64,000 nt of DNA from contig NZ_PSNX01000010.1 of assembly GCF_002930615.1 (NCBI RefSeq), positions 186,001 through 250,000 on the forward strand, read 5' to 3'. This stretch comes from Caldimonas caldifontis. Its GTDB lineage: Bacteria; Pseudomonadota; Gammaproteobacteria; Burkholderiales; Burkholderiaceae_C. The translations under genes were made by a program, and so were the position numbers. Positions 12,130-21,893 of the stretch are shown here, piece after piece. Under the pieces are notes generated by a model. The model was given only the letters and a program-made list of their open reading frames with translations. It was not told the origin of the DNA and did no database searches. The first letter of the stretch is position 1, and every line of letters begins with the position of its first letter.

Positions 12130-12170
12130 GGGCACGCCACCAGTGCGTTGGCCATGCCCATGGCCTTGCA
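12119..12170. repeat. Perfect 16-bp inverted repeat covering the alpha-glucosidase start
   Basis: Arms TGCAAGGCCATGGGCA (12119-12134) and its exact complement (12155-12170), with a 20-base loop. On the minus-strand transcript it lies 25 bases after the lamB stop, and the 3' arm contains the ATG of the next gene. A second GC-rich hairpin (about 12172-12187) directly precedes it. No T-run follows, so it is not a simple intrinsic terminator. Confidence 0.8.
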
Positions 12171-12195
12171 GGCGGCCTTGCGGCCGCCGCGGGGT

Positions 12196-13428
12196 TTACC
12201 ACCAGGTCTCGACCTGGAGGCCGTAGGTCATGCCGCTGGTCTTGCTGCCGAAGACACCATTCGTCCCGGCATCGCCGTTGGCGGCGTTCCAGTTCGCATA
12301 GGTGGCAAACGCGCGCACGACGGGGCGGGCCCAGAAGCCACCGGACAGCGAGAACTGGGGCGCCACCGTGAGCTTGGTCAGCTTGGGCTTGTCACCGCCA
12401 TCGGTCTTGCCCTGGTCATGGCCCAGTTCCACCGCGAGGCTGAAGTTGTCGGTGAAGTTGTACTGGGGACGGATGCCGAAGCTCGCCCAGGTGTTCTTGC
12501 CACTGCCGAAGTCGGCGTAGCCGTAGCTGGCCGTGGCCATGCCCGAGAAGCCGGTACCCGGGAAGTTGAAATAGATCTGGTCGTGCAGCCGCAGGGAATC
12601 GCCGCTGGCTTCGTTGCCGCCGGCGTAGGTGGGCAGCCATTCAAAACCGGCGCCCAGCTTCTTGCCATAGACCAGCGCCAGCTTGTTGAAGCCGCCCAGG
12701 AAGCCGCCTTGGGTGTGTTGCAGGAAAACCTGATAGCCGTTGCCCGTGTCGGCCGTGCCGGCGGTGCTGCCTTTCAGGAACACCAGTTCGCCTTCAAACG
12801 TGCCACCGGGATTGACAGCAATGTCATGGAAGCGCATGGAGTAGCGCTTGCCCACGACGTCCGCCTCAGGATGGGCATTTCCGCCGTTCTGGTGGTAGGC
12901 GAAGCTCAGCTTCATGGGGCCGGCCTTGATGTCTTCGATGCCGCCGCCGGGACCGGAGTTGTTCCAGTAGAAGTAGTCGTTGATGTGGATGTCGTGGCGG
13001 TTGTAGTACCGCTTGCCCACCCACAGCTTCGCCTCCTCGAAGGCACCGTCCGGGAAGAAGCCGCCGATCTGCACGTAGTTCTGGCGGCTGGCAATGTCGA
13101 AGTTTTCGTCGCTGATGCTTTCGTAGTCCTGGGAGTTCTTCTCCTGCAGGGCCAGCATCAGGTTGTACTTGCCCCAGGCGCCATCGGCCTTGCCGAAGGG
13201 CACCATCACGGCGGCTTCACCGTAGCTGTCACACTCGTTGCCCAGACGGTACTTGGCGCGGATCGGCCAGGCGCCGCTGAAGCACTGCAGGTTGCCGCCC
13301 TCGCTGGTGGTGCCCACCTGGGTCCGCACGTAGCCGTGGAACTCGATGCCCTGGGCGAATGTGGCCGGGGCCGCGAACGCCCCCGCCACGGCTGCGGCGG
13401 CTGCCAGCAGCTTGAACTTGTGTTGCAT
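12196..13428 (-). CDS. lamB: Maltoporin LamB
   Basis: Outer-membrane maltodextrin channel, 410 residues (E. coli precursor 446). The signal peptide is residues 1-25 (cleavage after ATFA), followed by QGIEFHGYVRTQVGTTSEGG, the first beta-strand of the sugar-porin family. Acidic and aromatic strands such as AKLWVGKRYYNRHDIHINDYF and WNNSGPGGGIED match the maltoporin greasy-slide region. The protein ends in a terminal aromatic, VETWW, suitable for BAM recognition. Start 13428 has AGGAG 8 bases upstream; the frame extends further but lacks a signal there. It is the first gene of the maltodextrin run, with three HexR-like palindromes 210-275 bp upstream. Confidence 0.93.
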   Translation of the reverse strand: MQHKFKLLAAAAAVAGAFAAPATFAQGIEFHGYVRTQVGTTSEGGNLQCFSGAWPIRAKYRLGNECDSYGEAAVMVPFGKADGAWGKYNLMLALQEKNSQDYESISDENFDIASRQNYVQIGGFFPDGAFEEAKLWVGKRYYNRHDIHINDYFYWNNSGPGGGIEDIKAGPMKLSFAYHQNGGNAHPEADVVGKRYSMRFHDIAVNPGGTFEGELVFLKGSTAGTADTGNGYQVFLQHTQGGFLGGFNKLALVYGKKLGAGFEWLPTYAGGNEASGDSLRLHDQIYFNFPGTGFSGMATASYGYADFGSGKNTWASFGIRPQYNFTDNFSLAVELGHDQGKTDGGDKPKLTKLTVAPQFSLSGGFWARPVVRAFATYANWNAANGDAGTNGVFGSKTSGMTYGLQVETWW

Positions 13429-13638
13429 GGTTGAACTCCTCATCGTTGGTTGCTTGGGTGAGTCATGCTGCTGGCGGCCAGGGGCCGCTTCACAGCGGTT
13501 GGGGAAAAGCGGGGTGAGCGATCGAACGAAAAAGGGGCGGCGCCCGGCAGGGCGCCGCGAACTCGCTCGCTCAGGAAACGGGGTGCCCCGGCCAGGCCTC
13601 GCGCAGCGGGCACGATGTTGCTCTGGTCGATAAGACAC

Positions 13639-13702
13639 TGTAGGTTCACTACAAATCTCAATGTAGTTTGGTAACAGGCGCAACTCTAGTAATGAAACTA
13701 CT
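13639..13702. promoter_or_regulatory. Three HexR-like operator palindromes upstream of lamB
   Basis: Box 1 TGTAGGTTCACTACA (13639-13653), box 2 TGTAGTTTGGTAACA (13662-13676) and box 3 AGTAATGAAACTACT (13688-13702). They are close to the gammaproteobacterial HexR consensus TGTARTWWWAYTACA. Centres are 23 and 26 bp apart. The 13429-13889 intergenic stretch holds no gene I can support. It also contains CAAGGG-ataa-CCCTTG (13712-13727). I could not assign the -35/-10 of lamB. Confidence 0.6.
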
Positions 13703-13832
13703 TGGAATGAACAAGGGATAACCCTTGCTTGCTCAAATCTGGAGGGGATTGCAACTCCGTGTCACAGCGATGGCGGGATCGGCGGTCTGGATCGATGGAT
13801 GGACAACTTGGCGCGACTCGCCTAGCATTGTG

Positions 13833-13847
13833 TGTAGTTTGCCTACA
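13833..13847. promoter_or_regulatory. HexR-like operator upstream of glucokinase
   Basis: TGTAGTTTGCCTACA, a fourth copy of the palindrome found three times near lamB, 42 bp before the glk start. Its position close to the start suggests direct control of the divergent glucokinase gene by the RpiR-type fusion protein. Confidence 0.6.
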
Positions 13848-13889
13848 TGTTGGGCGACAGACGAACAAGCATCGATAAGGACTGTGACT

Positions 13890-14855
13890 GTGGACGACAC
13901 CTACCCCCGCCTTGTCGGGGACATCGGAGGTACGAACGCGCGGTTGGCCTGGGTGAAGGGGGCGGGTTGCGCGCCTGAGGGCGTGCGCACCTATGCCTGC
14001 GCCCACTACCCCTCGCTCGCCGACGTGATTCGTGCTTACCTGAATGAGCAGGGGCACCGATCGCCACCCTGGGCGGCGATCGGGATTGCCAACCCGGTCG
14101 TTGGCGACTGGGTTCAGATGACCAACCATCATTGGGCCTTCTCGATCGAAGGCATGCGTCACAGCCTGGGGCTGAAGCGTTTGCTGGTGCTGAACGATTT
14201 CACGGCGCTCGCTATGTCATTGCCGTCTCTGGGGGGCGCGGACATCCGCCAGGTGGGGCCTGGGCATGCCGTCGCCAAAGCCCCTCGCGCCTTGCTTGGT
14301 GCAGGAACGGGTCTGGGCGTGTCGGGCTTGCTCTCGTCGGACAGTGGGCGCCTTGTGCCGGTGAATGGCGAAGGCGGGCATGTGACCCTGGCCGCAACCA
14401 ATGACCGGGAGGCCGAATTGCTGGCTTGGCTGCGTCGACGGTTTGGGCATGTGTCTGCAGAGAGGGCGCTCTCGGGGCCTGGTCTGGTCAACTTGCATGA
14501 CGCGCTGCGCGAGATCGATGGACTGGCTCCTTCCGGGCACACTCCCGCCGAGGTGACCGAGGCGGCCCTCAGCGGCCGGGAGGCCCGGGCCGAGGAGGCT
14601 CTGAATCTTTTCTGCAGCTTCCTGGGGAATGTGGCGGGCAATCTGGCGCTGACCCTCGGGGCACGCGGCGGGGTTTACATCGGAGGGGGCATCGTGCCTC
14701 GGCTGGGTGACTGGTTCGATCGCTCCCCCTTCCGAGCTCGCTTCGAGGACAAGGGCCGTTTCAGGGCCTACCTGAGCGACATTCCGACCCTGGTGGTGCA
14801 GGCGCCGTACCCGGCGCTGCTGGGTGCTGCACGCGCCCTGGACGAGCTGATCTGA
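13890..14855 (+). CDS. glk: Glucokinase
   Basis: ATP-dependent glucokinase, about 321 residues, the E. coli Glk length. It phosphorylates glucose freed from maltodextrin. ATP motif DIGGTNARLAW (11-21), catalytic Asp103 in LNDFTALAMSLP, GAGTGLGVSGL, sugar contacts in GEGGHVTLA and SAERALSGPGLVNL, and the late GGVYIGGGIVPRLG. Start GTG 13890 is chosen because AAGG (13877-13880) stands 9 bases upstream; GTG 13884 would be too near to it, and a longer open frame to 13725 has no family-like residues. The gene is divergent from lamB and shares close sequence blocks with the fusion protein at 1215, pointing to paralogy. Unlike that copy, its catalytic residues are all intact. Confidence 0.93.
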   Translation: MDDTYPRLVGDIGGTNARLAWVKGAGCAPEGVRTYACAHYPSLADVIRAYLNEQGHRSPPWAAIGIANPVVGDWVQMTNHHWAFSIEGMRHSLGLKRLLVLNDFTALAMSLPSLGGADIRQVGPGHAVAKAPRALLGAGTGLGVSGLLSSDSGRLVPVNGEGGHVTLAATNDREAELLAWLRRRFGHVSAERALSGPGLVNLHDALREIDGLAPSGHTPAEVTEAALSGREARAEEALNLFCSFLGNVAGNLALTLGARGGVYIGGGIVPRLGDWFDRSPFRARFEDKGRFRAYLSDIPTLVVQAPYPALLGAARALDELI

Positions 14856-14870
14856 CGAAGGAGACACATC

Positions 14871-15722
14871 ATGCAGGCAAGAATCACAACGACCCCGACG
14901 TTTCGTGTCGGGGCGTTCGCGCGCAGGGTCGCGGTGGCATTCCTTTGTCTGGGTGTCATGGGCATGCCCTCGCTGGCGTGGTCTGGTGGGGATGCCTCGC
15001 CTCGGCAACGCGAGTGGCGCATCCAGGAGCTCTCATGGGTGAAGCTGGTCCCGGCCGAGGCGGCCGCAGAGAAGGGAAATGCGCACCCAGTGTCGGCGTC
15101 TGCCGAAGCGGTGCGTCGCGCCCTGGGCAGCGTGAGCACGGTGTTTCGCGGGCGCACTGAAACGCTGTTCAGCAATGACGAGCTCGACGATCTGGTCGGT
15201 CCGATCGTGGCGGCGCTGGCCGCGGCAGCGCCGGGCAATGATGTGGAGATGCTCAGCACGACCAGGCGTCATGGCAATTTCATGAGCACACCCTACGGCG
15301 TGACTGCCAGACTGTTCGTGACCGACGCGGGTCTGAACATGATCGTTCACGATGCCCGCCTGGATTTCTACCATGCCTACCGGGCCACCAAGGTGCTGCC
15401 CGCGTTCCAGTACGGCTCGCGGCGTGCTGCGGGGGGCGTGGCCCTGAGCTCGACCCAGGGGCAGGCGGTTCGCCCGGACTGGCTGGTCTTTCCGCTCCAG
15501 GCCTCCGTGCCGGCTGTGACCGTCCCAGCCGGGGCTGGCGCAGCGCCCGCTGCGGCGGCAACCCTGCCGACACCGGCGAGCGTGGTGCCGGCGCGTCGCG
15601 ATGATCGGTTCTACGAGGAGCAGGAACAGCGCTTGCGTGGGTTGCAGCGACTGCGCGACCAGAACCTGATCACTGAAGAGGAATTCCAGCGCAAGCGGCG
15701 CGAGATTCTGCAGCTTCTGTAG
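14871..15722 (+). CDS. Secreted protein of unknown function with C-terminal SHOCT-like domain
   Basis: 283 residues. An N-terminal signal or anchor is visible (RRVAVAFLCLGVMGMPSLAW, residues about 22-41). The middle, about 50-190, matches nothing I recognise. It contains a sentence-like block on mutable surface strands (MSTPYGVTARLFVTDAGLNM) and is followed by an Ala/Pro-rich linker (about 205-240). The last 40 residues (QRLRGLQRLRDQNLITEEEFQRK and on) are a SHOCT domain, a short helical pair often found at protein ends and thought to mediate oligomerisation. AAGGAGA precedes the ATG by 6 bases. The gene follows glk by 15 bp and probably shares its mRNA, but a role in sugar use is not shown. 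Confidence 0.75.
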   Translation: MQARITTTPTFRVGAFARRVAVAFLCLGVMGMPSLAWSGGDASPRQREWRIQELSWVKLVPAEAAAEKGNAHPVSASAEAVRRALGSVSTVFRGRTETLFSNDELDDLVGPIVAALAAAAPGNDVEMLSTTRRHGNFMSTPYGVTARLFVTDAGLNMIVHDARLDFYHAYRATKVLPAFQYGSRRAAGGVALSSTQGQAVRPDWLVFPLQASVPAVTVPAGAGAAPAAAATLPTPASVVPARRDDRFYEEQEQRLRGLQRLRDQNLITEEEFQRKRREILQLL

Positions 15723-15728
15723 CGGGCA

Positions 15729-15746
15729 AGGGGCCTTGGGGCCCCT
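15729..15746. terminator. Candidate bidirectional terminator between convergent genes
   Basis: AGGGGCC-ttgg-GGCCCCT stem of 7 bp between the SHOCT-protein stop and the fabI stop, inside a second outer pairing GCAAG/CTTGC (15726-15730 with 15753-15757). There is only a pyrimidine-rich tail, no long T-run. Confidence 0.55.
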
Positions 15747-15770
15747 CTCTCGCTTGCGGGCTGCGTCGCG

Positions 15771-16568
15771 TCAGCTGTCCAGGGAGCCGGGCGGGACACC
15801 GCCCATCACCTGGCTGAAGCCGGCATCGACGTACGTGATTTCGGCGGTGACGCCTGCGGCAAGGTCGGACAGGAGGAAGGCCGCCACGTTGCCCACGTCT
15901 TCGATGGTGACGTTGCGCCGCAGCGGTGCGTTCGATTCGACGATGTCCAGGATCTTGCTGAAGCCCTTGATGCCCGAGGCCGCCAAGGTCTTGATCGGCC
16001 CGGCAGAGATGCCGTTGACGCGGATGCCTTTGGCACCCAGGTGGGTGGCCAGGTAACGCACACTGGCTTCGAGCGACGCCTTGGCCAAGCCCATGGTGTT
16101 GTAGCTGGGGACGGCGCGTACGGCGCCCAGGTAGCTCAGGGTCAGCAAGGCGGCGTTCGGGCTGAGTCGAGGCAGGGCTGCCTTGGCCATGGCCGGAAAG
16201 CTGTAGGCGGAAATGTCGTGGGCGATGCGGAAGGCCTCCCGGGACAGCCCGTCGAGGAATTCGCCGGCAATGGCCTCTCGTGGGGCAAAGCCGATCGAAT
16301 GAACAAAGCCGTCAAACGTGGGCCAGCTCTGGCCGAGCTGTTCAAAAAGCGCTTGGATCTGCGCGTCGTCGCCGACATCGCAGTCGAAAACCAAGGAGGA
16401 GTCGAACTCGCTGGCAAACTCGGTGATGCGGTCCTTGAAGCGCTCACCCACATAGCTGAAGGCCAGTTCAGCCCCTTCCCGGCGGCAGGCCTTGGCGATG
16501 CCATAGGCGATCGAGCGATTGGACAGCAGGCCGGTGATCAGAAAGCGCTTGCCGGCGAGAAATCCCAT
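15771..16568 (-). CDS. fabI: Enoyl-[acyl-carrier-protein] reductase (NADH) FabI
   Basis: Last step of each fatty acid elongation cycle; short-chain dehydrogenase fold, 265 residues. Start 16568 gives the family beginning [20 protein letters not shown] (dinucleotide loop). Catalytic residues are Tyr146, Tyr156 and Lys163 ([20 protein letters not shown]), as in E. coli FabI Tyr146/Tyr156/Lys163. [13 protein letters not shown] shapes the substrate-flap region. GGAGA stands 4 bases before the ATG. A longer reading to 16823 is not family-like and runs into the rimP promoter. It is a single gene, convergent with the SHOCT gene and divergent from rimP. Confidence 0.96.
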   Translation of the reverse strand: MGFLAGKRFLITGLLSNRSIAYGIAKACRREGAELAFSYVGERFKDRITEFASEFDSSLVFDCDVGDDAQIQALFEQLGQSWPTFDGFVHSIGFAPREAIAGEFLDGLSREAFRIAHDISAYSFPAMAKAALPRLSPNAALLTLSYLGAVRAVPSYNTMGLAKASLEASVRYLATHLGAKGIRVNGISAGPIKTLAASGIKGFSKILDIVESNAPLRRNVTIEDVGNVAAFLLSDLAAGVTAEITYVDAGFSQVMGGVPPGSLDS

Positions 16569-16684
16569 GGTGTCTCCGTGAGGGTCAAAGACCGATATTC
16601 TGGCACGCGCTCCCCGCGCTCGCCAGTCGCTTCGGGCGCGGGGCCATGGCGTCAGGCCCTCGCAGGAGCGGACGGGCCCGCGAC

Positions 16685-16713
16685 TTGCTAGGCCCCGCCA
16701 CTCAGGGTATAAT
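16685..16713 (+). promoter_or_regulatory. Sigma-70-type promoter of the rimP-nusA-infB operon
   Basis: -35 TTGCTA (16685-16690), exact 17-bp spacer, -10 TATAAT (16708-16713). It lies about 217 bp before the rimP ATG, so the mRNA has a long leader. Confidence 0.75.
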
Positions 16714-16752
16714 TCGACTTTCGCTAAGTCATTGTGGGCCATTGTGAATAAT

Positions 16753-16780
16753 GGGCGGAGACATCCAGCCCTTTTTTTTT
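16753..16780 (+). terminator. Intrinsic terminator inside the rimP leader (candidate attenuator)
   Basis: GGGCGGA-gaca-TCCaGCCC (7-bp stem, one bulged A) followed by nine T. It sits about 40 bases after the promoter and 150 bases before rimP. The rest of 16781-16929 shows no gene; a short open frame extends from rimP but lacks family residues. Confidence 0.7.
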
Positions 16781-16929
16781 GCTTGGCCGCCTTTGCGTTG
16801 CCTTTGCGGCAAGCGCTCTTCAAATCGAACAGGGAAGGGCGGGAATGCCGGAAAAAAGGGGCAGTGGGGCCGCTGGGCGCCGATGACGAACGCGGGAATT
16901 TTCAGGGTCTGCGGGAGCTGGGCGCGTCA

Positions 16930-17466
16930 ATGGGTTTGGGTTGGCAGGTTTTGATTGAGAACACCGTCACGGGGTTGGGGTATGACTTCGTGGAGTGCGA
17001 GCGCAGCGCTGGCGGCTTGCTGCGTGTGTTCATCGATCGCGTTGCCAACGATCCGCGTGGTGAGTTCATCACCGTGGATGACTGCGAGAAGGTCACCCGC
17101 CAGCTGCAGTATGCGCTGGAAGTCGAGGACGTCGATTACCAGCGGCTTGAGGTCTCGTCGCCTGGCCTGGACCGGCTGTTGCGCAGGCCGGCTGATTTCG
17201 AGCGTTTCGCCGGCCACGAAATCGAGATCACCCTGAAGCAGGCCTTTCAGAATCGCAAGAAGTACCGTGGCGTGCTGGAGCCCCAGGGTGACGGCTGGCG
17301 GCTGGTCTTGCAGGACGGAAAGCAGGAACAGGCTTTGGATTTTTCGCTGGACGAGGTCAGGGAGGCCCGCCTGGTGCCGGTGATCGACTTCAAGGGTCGA
17401 CGCCGTGGCACGGCGCAGCCGCCTTCCTCGAAGGGCGCACAAGAAGACGGAGGTCAGGAATCATGA
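16930..17466 (+). CDS. rimP: Ribosome maturation factor RimP
   Basis: Cytoplasmic protein that helps 30S subunit assembly; 178 residues. The family blocks are [51 protein letters not shown] (the usual [12 protein letters not shown] signature) and a C-terminal Sm-like domain ([15 protein letters not shown]). The longer frame to 16732 runs through the leader terminator, so ATG 16930 is preferred; a weak GGGAG lies about 13 bases upstream. The stop overlaps the nusA start in ATGA, giving translational coupling. The basic, Pro/Ser-rich tail (about 155-178) is longer than in E. coli. Confidence 0.93.
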   Translation: MGLGWQVLIENTVTGLGYDFVECERSAGGLLRVFIDRVANDPRGEFITVDDCEKVTRQLQYALEVEDVDYQRLEVSSPGLDRLLRRPADFERFAGHEIEITLKQAFQNRKKYRGVLEPQGDGWRLVLQDGKQEQALDFSLDEVREARLVPVIDFKGRRRGTAQPPSSKGAQEDGGQES

Positions 17467-18941
17467 ACCGCGAATTGTTGATGCTGGTGGACGCGATCTC
17501 GCGCGAGAAGAATGTGGAGCGCGACGTCGTGTTCGGCGCGGTCGAGGCCGCCCTCGCCTCAGCCACCAAGAAGCTCTACGAAGGCGAAGTTGACATCCGC
17601 GTGGTCATCGACCGCGAGACGGGCGAGTACGAGACCTTCCGTCGCTGGCATGTGGTGCCGGATGAGGCCGGGCTGCAGTTGCCCGACGCCGAGATTCTGC
17701 TCTTCGAAGCAAAGGAGCAGATCAGTGACATCGAGGTGGGTGACTACATCGAGGAGTCGGTGGAGTCCGTGCCGATCGGGCGCATCGGCGCGCAGGCTGC
17801 CAAGCAGGTCATCCTGCAGAAGATCCGCGATGCCGAACGCGAGCAGCTGCTCAACGATTTCCTGTCACGGGGCGACAAGATCTTCGTGGGCACGGTCAAG
17901 CGTCTGGACAAGGGCGACCTCATCGTTGAATCGGGTCGTGTCGAGGGGCGTCTGAAGCGCAGCGAGATGATCCCCAAGGAAAACCTGCGTACCGGGGACC
18001 GTGTGCGGGCGGTGATCCACGAGGTGGACCCGAGCCTGCGCGGCCCGCAGATCATCCTGTCGCGCAGTTCACCGCAGTTCATGATCGAGCTCTTCCGCCA
18101 GGAAGTGCCCGAGATCGAGCAGGGGCTGCTGGAGATCAAGAGCTGCGCACGCGACCCGGGGTCGCGTGCGAAGATCGCCGTGCTGTCTCACGACAAGCGC
18201 GTCGATCCGATCGGCACCTGCGTGGGGGTTCGTGGCTCGCGCGTCAATGCCGTGACCAACGAGTTGGCTGGCGAACGGGTGGATATCGTGCTGTGGTCGG
18301 AGGATCCGGCCCAGTTCGTGATCGGCGCGCTGGCGCCGGCCAACGTCGTCTCCATCGTCGTGGACGAGGAGCGTCATGCCATGGATGTGGTCGTGGACGA
18401 GGAGAACCTCGCCATCGCCATCGGGCGCGGTGGCCAGAACGTGCGTCTGGCGTCCGAGCTCACGGGCTGGCGCATCAACATCATGACCGCCGAGGAATCC
18501 CAGGCCAAGCAGGCCGAGGAAACCACCGCGATCCGGCGCCTCTTCGTTGAGAAGCTCGATGTCGATGAGGAAGTGGCCGACATCCTGATCGAGGAAGGCT
18601 TCACCAGTCTTGAAGAGGTGGCCTACGTCCCGCTGCAGGAGATGCTGGAGATCGAATCTTTCGACGAGGACACCGTCAATGAGCTGCGTGACCGCGCGAA
18701 GGATGCGCTGCTCACGATGGAGATCGCCCGTGAGGAGAAGGTCGAGGAGGTGTCTCAGGACCTGCGAGACCTCGAGGGCCTGAATGCAGAATTGATCGCC
18801 AAGCTGGCAGATGCCGGCATCCACACCCGCGATGACCTCGCCGACCTGGCTGTGGATGAGCTGACCGAAATGACCGGTGTCGATGAGGCACAGGCCAAGG
18901 CGCTCATCATGAAGGCCCGAGAACACTGGTTCACGGCCTGA
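17463..18941 (+). CDS. nusA: Transcription termination/antitermination protein NusA
   Basis: RNA polymerase-binding factor affecting pausing, termination and antitermination, 492 residues (E. coli 495). It opens with [20 protein letters not shown]. The order is the NusA N-terminal domain (1-125), S1 (about 135-200; [22 protein letters not shown]), two KH domains (about 230-345; [17 protein letters not shown] and [14 protein letters not shown]) and two acidic C-terminal repeats (about 365-490), as in proteobacterial NusA. It overlaps rimP by 4 bp. In E. coli NusA limits its own operon through leader terminators; the leader terminator at 16753 allows the same idea here, untested. Confidence 0.97.
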   Translation: MNRELLMLVDAISREKNVERDVVFGAVEAALASATKKLYEGEVDIRVVIDRETGEYETFRRWHVVPDEAGLQLPDAEILLFEAKEQISDIEVGDYIEESVESVPIGRIGAQAAKQVILQKIRDAEREQLLNDFLSRGDKIFVGTVKRLDKGDLIVESGRVEGRLKRSEMIPKENLRTGDRVRAVIHEVDPSLRGPQIILSRSSPQFMIELFRQEVPEIEQGLLEIKSCARDPGSRAKIAVLSHDKRVDPIGTCVGVRGSRVNAVTNELAGERVDIVLWSEDPAQFVIGALAPANVVSIVVDEERHAMDVVVDEENLAIAIGRGGQNVRLASELTGWRINIMTAEESQAKQAEETTAIRRLFVEKLDVDEEVADILIEEGFTSLEEVAYVPLQEMLEIESFDEDTVNELRDRAKDALLTMEIAREEKVEEVSQDLRDLEGLNAELIAKLADAGIHTRDDLADLAVDELTEMTGVDEAQAKALIMKAREHWFTA

Positions 18942-19000
18942 GGCGCTGAACTGACGTTCCGTTCGCCCAGCCACTGCAAGCTCGTCAAGGATTACACACA

Positions 19001-21868
19001 ATGGCCGTTACCACAGTCGCACAGTTCGCCTCCGAGCTGAACCGCCCCGCGGCGACGCTGCTCGAGCAGTTGAAGTCAGCAGGGGTGGCCAAAACGTCTC
19101 CCGACGACTCGCTGACCGAGTCTGACAAGGAGCGCCTGCTGGACTATCTGCGCAACGCGCATGGCACCGCCGGCAGTGAGCGCAAGAAGATCACGCTGAC
19201 GAAGAAGTCGACCACCGAGATCAAACAGGCCGACTCTTCGGGCAAGGCGCGGACTATCCAGGTCGAGGTTCGCAAGAAGCGTGTCTTCGTCAAGCGTGAC
19301 GACAACACTTCCCCGGTGGAGGAGGTCGCCGCGGCCAAGCCTGTGGTCGACGAGGCCGAGCTTCGCCGCCGCGAAGAAGAAGCCAGCCGTCAGGCTGAAC
19401 TCCTGCGTCGGCAGGAAGAGGAGCTGGCTGAAAAGCGTCGCCAGCGCGAAGAGGCCGAGGCCCGTGCCCGCGAAGAGGCGGAAGCCCGCGCCCGCGAGGC
19501 CGCGCAGCGCGAGGCCGAAGAGAAGGCGCGTGCTGCCGAGGCCCGCCAGGCCGAGCTGGCAGCTGCCGCCGCGGCTGGCGAGGTTGCACCCGAACCTCCG
19601 GCACCTGCGCCCGCGCCCGAACCTGCCGAGCCGCCGAAGCCGGCGGTGCGGGTGATCAAGGCCGTGGATGTGGAAGCCGAAGAGAAGCAGCGCCTGGGCG
19701 ATCTGGAAAAGCGCCGCAAGGCAGCCGAAGCCGAAGCGGCGGCCATTCGGGCCATGATGGCCGCGCCCAAGCGTGGCGTGATGACGGCCAAGAAGCCCGA
19801 AGACGAGAAGCCGAAGGCAGAAGCTGGTAAGGAGGGTATCAAAGGCACCATCCACAAGCCCAAGGCCGCACCTGCTGCACCAGGTGCAGCGGCGGCTGCG
19901 CCTGGTGCAGCCAAGCCGGGCGACAAGAAGTCGGTCAAGTCCGAAAAGCTTTCGTCCAGCTGGGCAGACGATGCCGCGAAGAAGCGCGCTTTGAAAACGC
20001 GCGGTGATACCGCTGCGGGTGCCCGCGGTGGTTGGCGCGCCCCGACCAAGGGTGGTCGTCGTGGAGACCGGGGTGACTCCGGGTCGAGCTTTGTGGCGCC
20101 TTCCGAGCCGCAAGTCTATGAAGTGCATGTACCCGAGACCATCAGCGTGGCCGACCTGGCCCACAAGATGTCGGTCAAGGCTTCCGAAGTCATCAAGCAG
20201 CTGATGAAGCTGGGCCAGATGGTGACGATCAATCAGCAGCTGGACCAGGAGACGGCCATGATCGTGGTCGAGGAGATGGGCCACAAGGCCTTTGCCGCCA
20301 AGCTGGATGATCCCGAAGCTTTCCTGGAGGAAAGCGATGCGGCGCAGGAAGCCGAGCTGCTCACACGGGCCCCCGTCGTCACGGTCATGGGCCACGTGGA
20401 TCACGGCAAGACTTCGCTGCTCGACTACATCCGCCGTTCGCGGGTGGCGGCTGGCGAAGCGGGCGGCATCACTCAGCACATCGGCGCCTATCACGTGGAT
20501 ACGCCGCGCGGCACGATCACCTTCCTGGACACCCCGGGCCATGAAGCGTTCACGGCCATGCGTGCCCGGGGCGCCAAGGCGACCGACATCGTGATCCTGG
20601 TGGTGGCGGCCGACGACGGCGTGATGCCCCAGACGAAGGAAGCCATCCACCACGCGAAGGCCGCCGGTGTTCCCATCGTTGTGGCTGTCAACAAGATCGA
20701 CAAGCCCGATGCCAACCCCGAGCGTGTGAAGCAGGAGTTGGTGGCTGAGGAAGTGGTGCCCGAGGAATATGGCGGTGACGCACCGTTCTGTCCTGTATCC
20801 GCCAAGACGGGCGAGGGCATCGACGCGCTGCTCGAGAACGTTCTGCTGCAAGCGGAGGTGCTGGAACTCAAGGCTCCGGTCGATGCGCCGGCCAAGGGCC
20901 TGGTCATTGAAGCTCAGCTCGACAAGGGCCGAGGCCCGGTGGCCACGGTGCTGGTGCAGTCCGGCACACTCAAGCGCGGCGATGTGGTGCTGGCCGGTGC
21001 CAGCTACGGCCGTGTGCGAGCCATGCTCGATGAGGATGGCAAGCCGACTCAGGAGGCAGGGCCGTCCATTCCGGTCGAGATCCAGGGCCTCACCGAGGTG
21101 CCTCAGGCGGGTGACGAGTTCATGGTCCTCGCCGATGAGCGGCGCGCTCGCGAGATTGCCACCTTCCGTCAGGGCAAGTACCGTGATGTGAAGCTGGCCA
21201 AGCAGCAAGCCGCCAAGCTCGAGAACATGTTCGAGCAGATGGGACAGGGCGATGTGAAGACGCTGCCGCTGATCATCAAGGCCGACGTGCAGGGTTCCCA
21301 GGAGGCACTGGCGTCTTCGCTGCTCAAGCTGTCGACCGACGAGGTCAAGGTGCAGATCGTGCATGCCGCCGTGGGTGGCATCAGCGAGAGCGACGTCAAC
21401 CTGGCACTGGCCTCCAAGGCGGTGGTGATCGGCTTCAATACCCGGGCCGATGCTGGTGCGCGCAAGCTGGCCGAGCACAACGGCGTGGACATTCGCTACT
21501 ACAACATCATCTACGACGCTGTGGATGAGATCAAGGCGGCGATGTCCGGCATGCTGACGCCGGATCAGAAGGAAGAAGTCATCGGCACGGCCGAGATCCG
21601 TCAGGTCTTCCGCGTCTCGAAGGTGGGCGCGATCGGCGGCTGCATGGTGCTGTCCGGCGTGATCCGCCGCAACGCGCGCCTGCGCCTGCTGCGCGACAAC
21701 GTCGTGATCTTCACCGGCGAGCTCGATTCCCTCAAGCGCTTCAAGGACGATGTCCGCGAGGTCAAGGAAGGCTTCGAGTGCGGTCTGAACATCAAGAACT
21801 ACAACGACATCCAGGAAGGTGACCACCTGGAGTTCTTCGAGATCAAGGAAGTGGCACGTACGCTCTGA
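19001..21868 (+). CDS. infB: Translation initiation factor IF-2
   Basis: GTPase that brings initiator tRNA to the 30S subunit and promotes subunit joining; 955 residues. An IF2_N domain (about 1-55) starts [21 protein letters not shown] long Ala/Glu/Arg-rich charged segment, likely coiled coil (about 100-350), follows, with a second IF2_N-like block (about 375-430; [20 protein letters not shown]). The G domain has G1 GHVDHGKTS (about 464), DTPGHEAF (G3), NKIDKPDAN (G4) and SAKTGEGID (G5). Beta-barrel and C-terminal domains complete it, ending KEVARTL. AAGGA lies 9 bases before the ATG. It is 59 bp after nusA; no terminator in between. Confidence 0.97.
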   Translation: MAVTTVAQFASELNRPAATLLEQLKSAGVAKTSPDDSLTESDKERLLDYLRNAHGTAGSERKKITLTKKSTTEIKQADSSGKARTIQVEVRKKRVFVKRDDNTSPVEEVAAAKPVVDEAELRRREEEASRQAELLRRQEEELAEKRRQREEAEARAREEAEARAREAAQREAEEKARAAEARQAELAAAAAAGEVAPEPPAPAPAPEPAEPPKPAVRVIKAVDVEAEEKQRLGDLEKRRKAAEAEAAAIRAMMAAPKRGVMTAKKPEDEKPKAEAGKEGIKGTIHKPKAAPAAPGAAAAAPGAAKPGDKKSVKSEKLSSSWADDAAKKRALKTRGDTAAGARGGWRAPTKGGRRGDRGDSGSSFVAPSEPQVYEVHVPETISVADLAHKMSVKASEVIKQLMKLGQMVTINQQLDQETAMIVVEEMGHKAFAAKLDDPEAFLEESDAAQEAELLTRAPVVTVMGHVDHGKTSLLDYIRRSRVAAGEAGGITQHIGAYHVDTPRGTITFLDTPGHEAFTAMRARGAKATDIVILVVAADDGVMPQTKEAIHHAKAAGVPIVVAVNKIDKPDANPERVKQELVAEEVVPEEYGGDAPFCPVSAKTGEGIDALLENVLLQAEVLELKAPVDAPAKGLVIEAQLDKGRGPVATVLVQSGTLKRGDVVLAGASYGRVRAMLDEDGKPTQEAGPSIPVEIQGLTEVPQAGDEFMVLADERRAREIATFRQGKYRDVKLAKQQAAKLENMFEQMGQGDVKTLPLIIKADVQGSQEALASSLLKLSTDEVKVQIVHAAVGGISESDVNLALASKAVVIGFNTRADAGARKLAEHNGVDIRYYNIIYDAVDEIKAAMSGMLTPDQKEEVIGTAEIRQVFRVSKVGAIGGCMVLSGVIRRNARLRLLRDNVVIFTGELDSLKRFKDDVREVKEGFECGLNIKNYNDIQEGDHLEFFEIKEVARTL

Positions 21869-21893
21869 CCGGCGGAGGCGCTCACGCGCTCGG

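Noticed and set aside
12119-12170. Insertion-sequence terminal inverted repeats
   Set aside because: The arms are only 20 bases apart and there is no transposase or target duplication.
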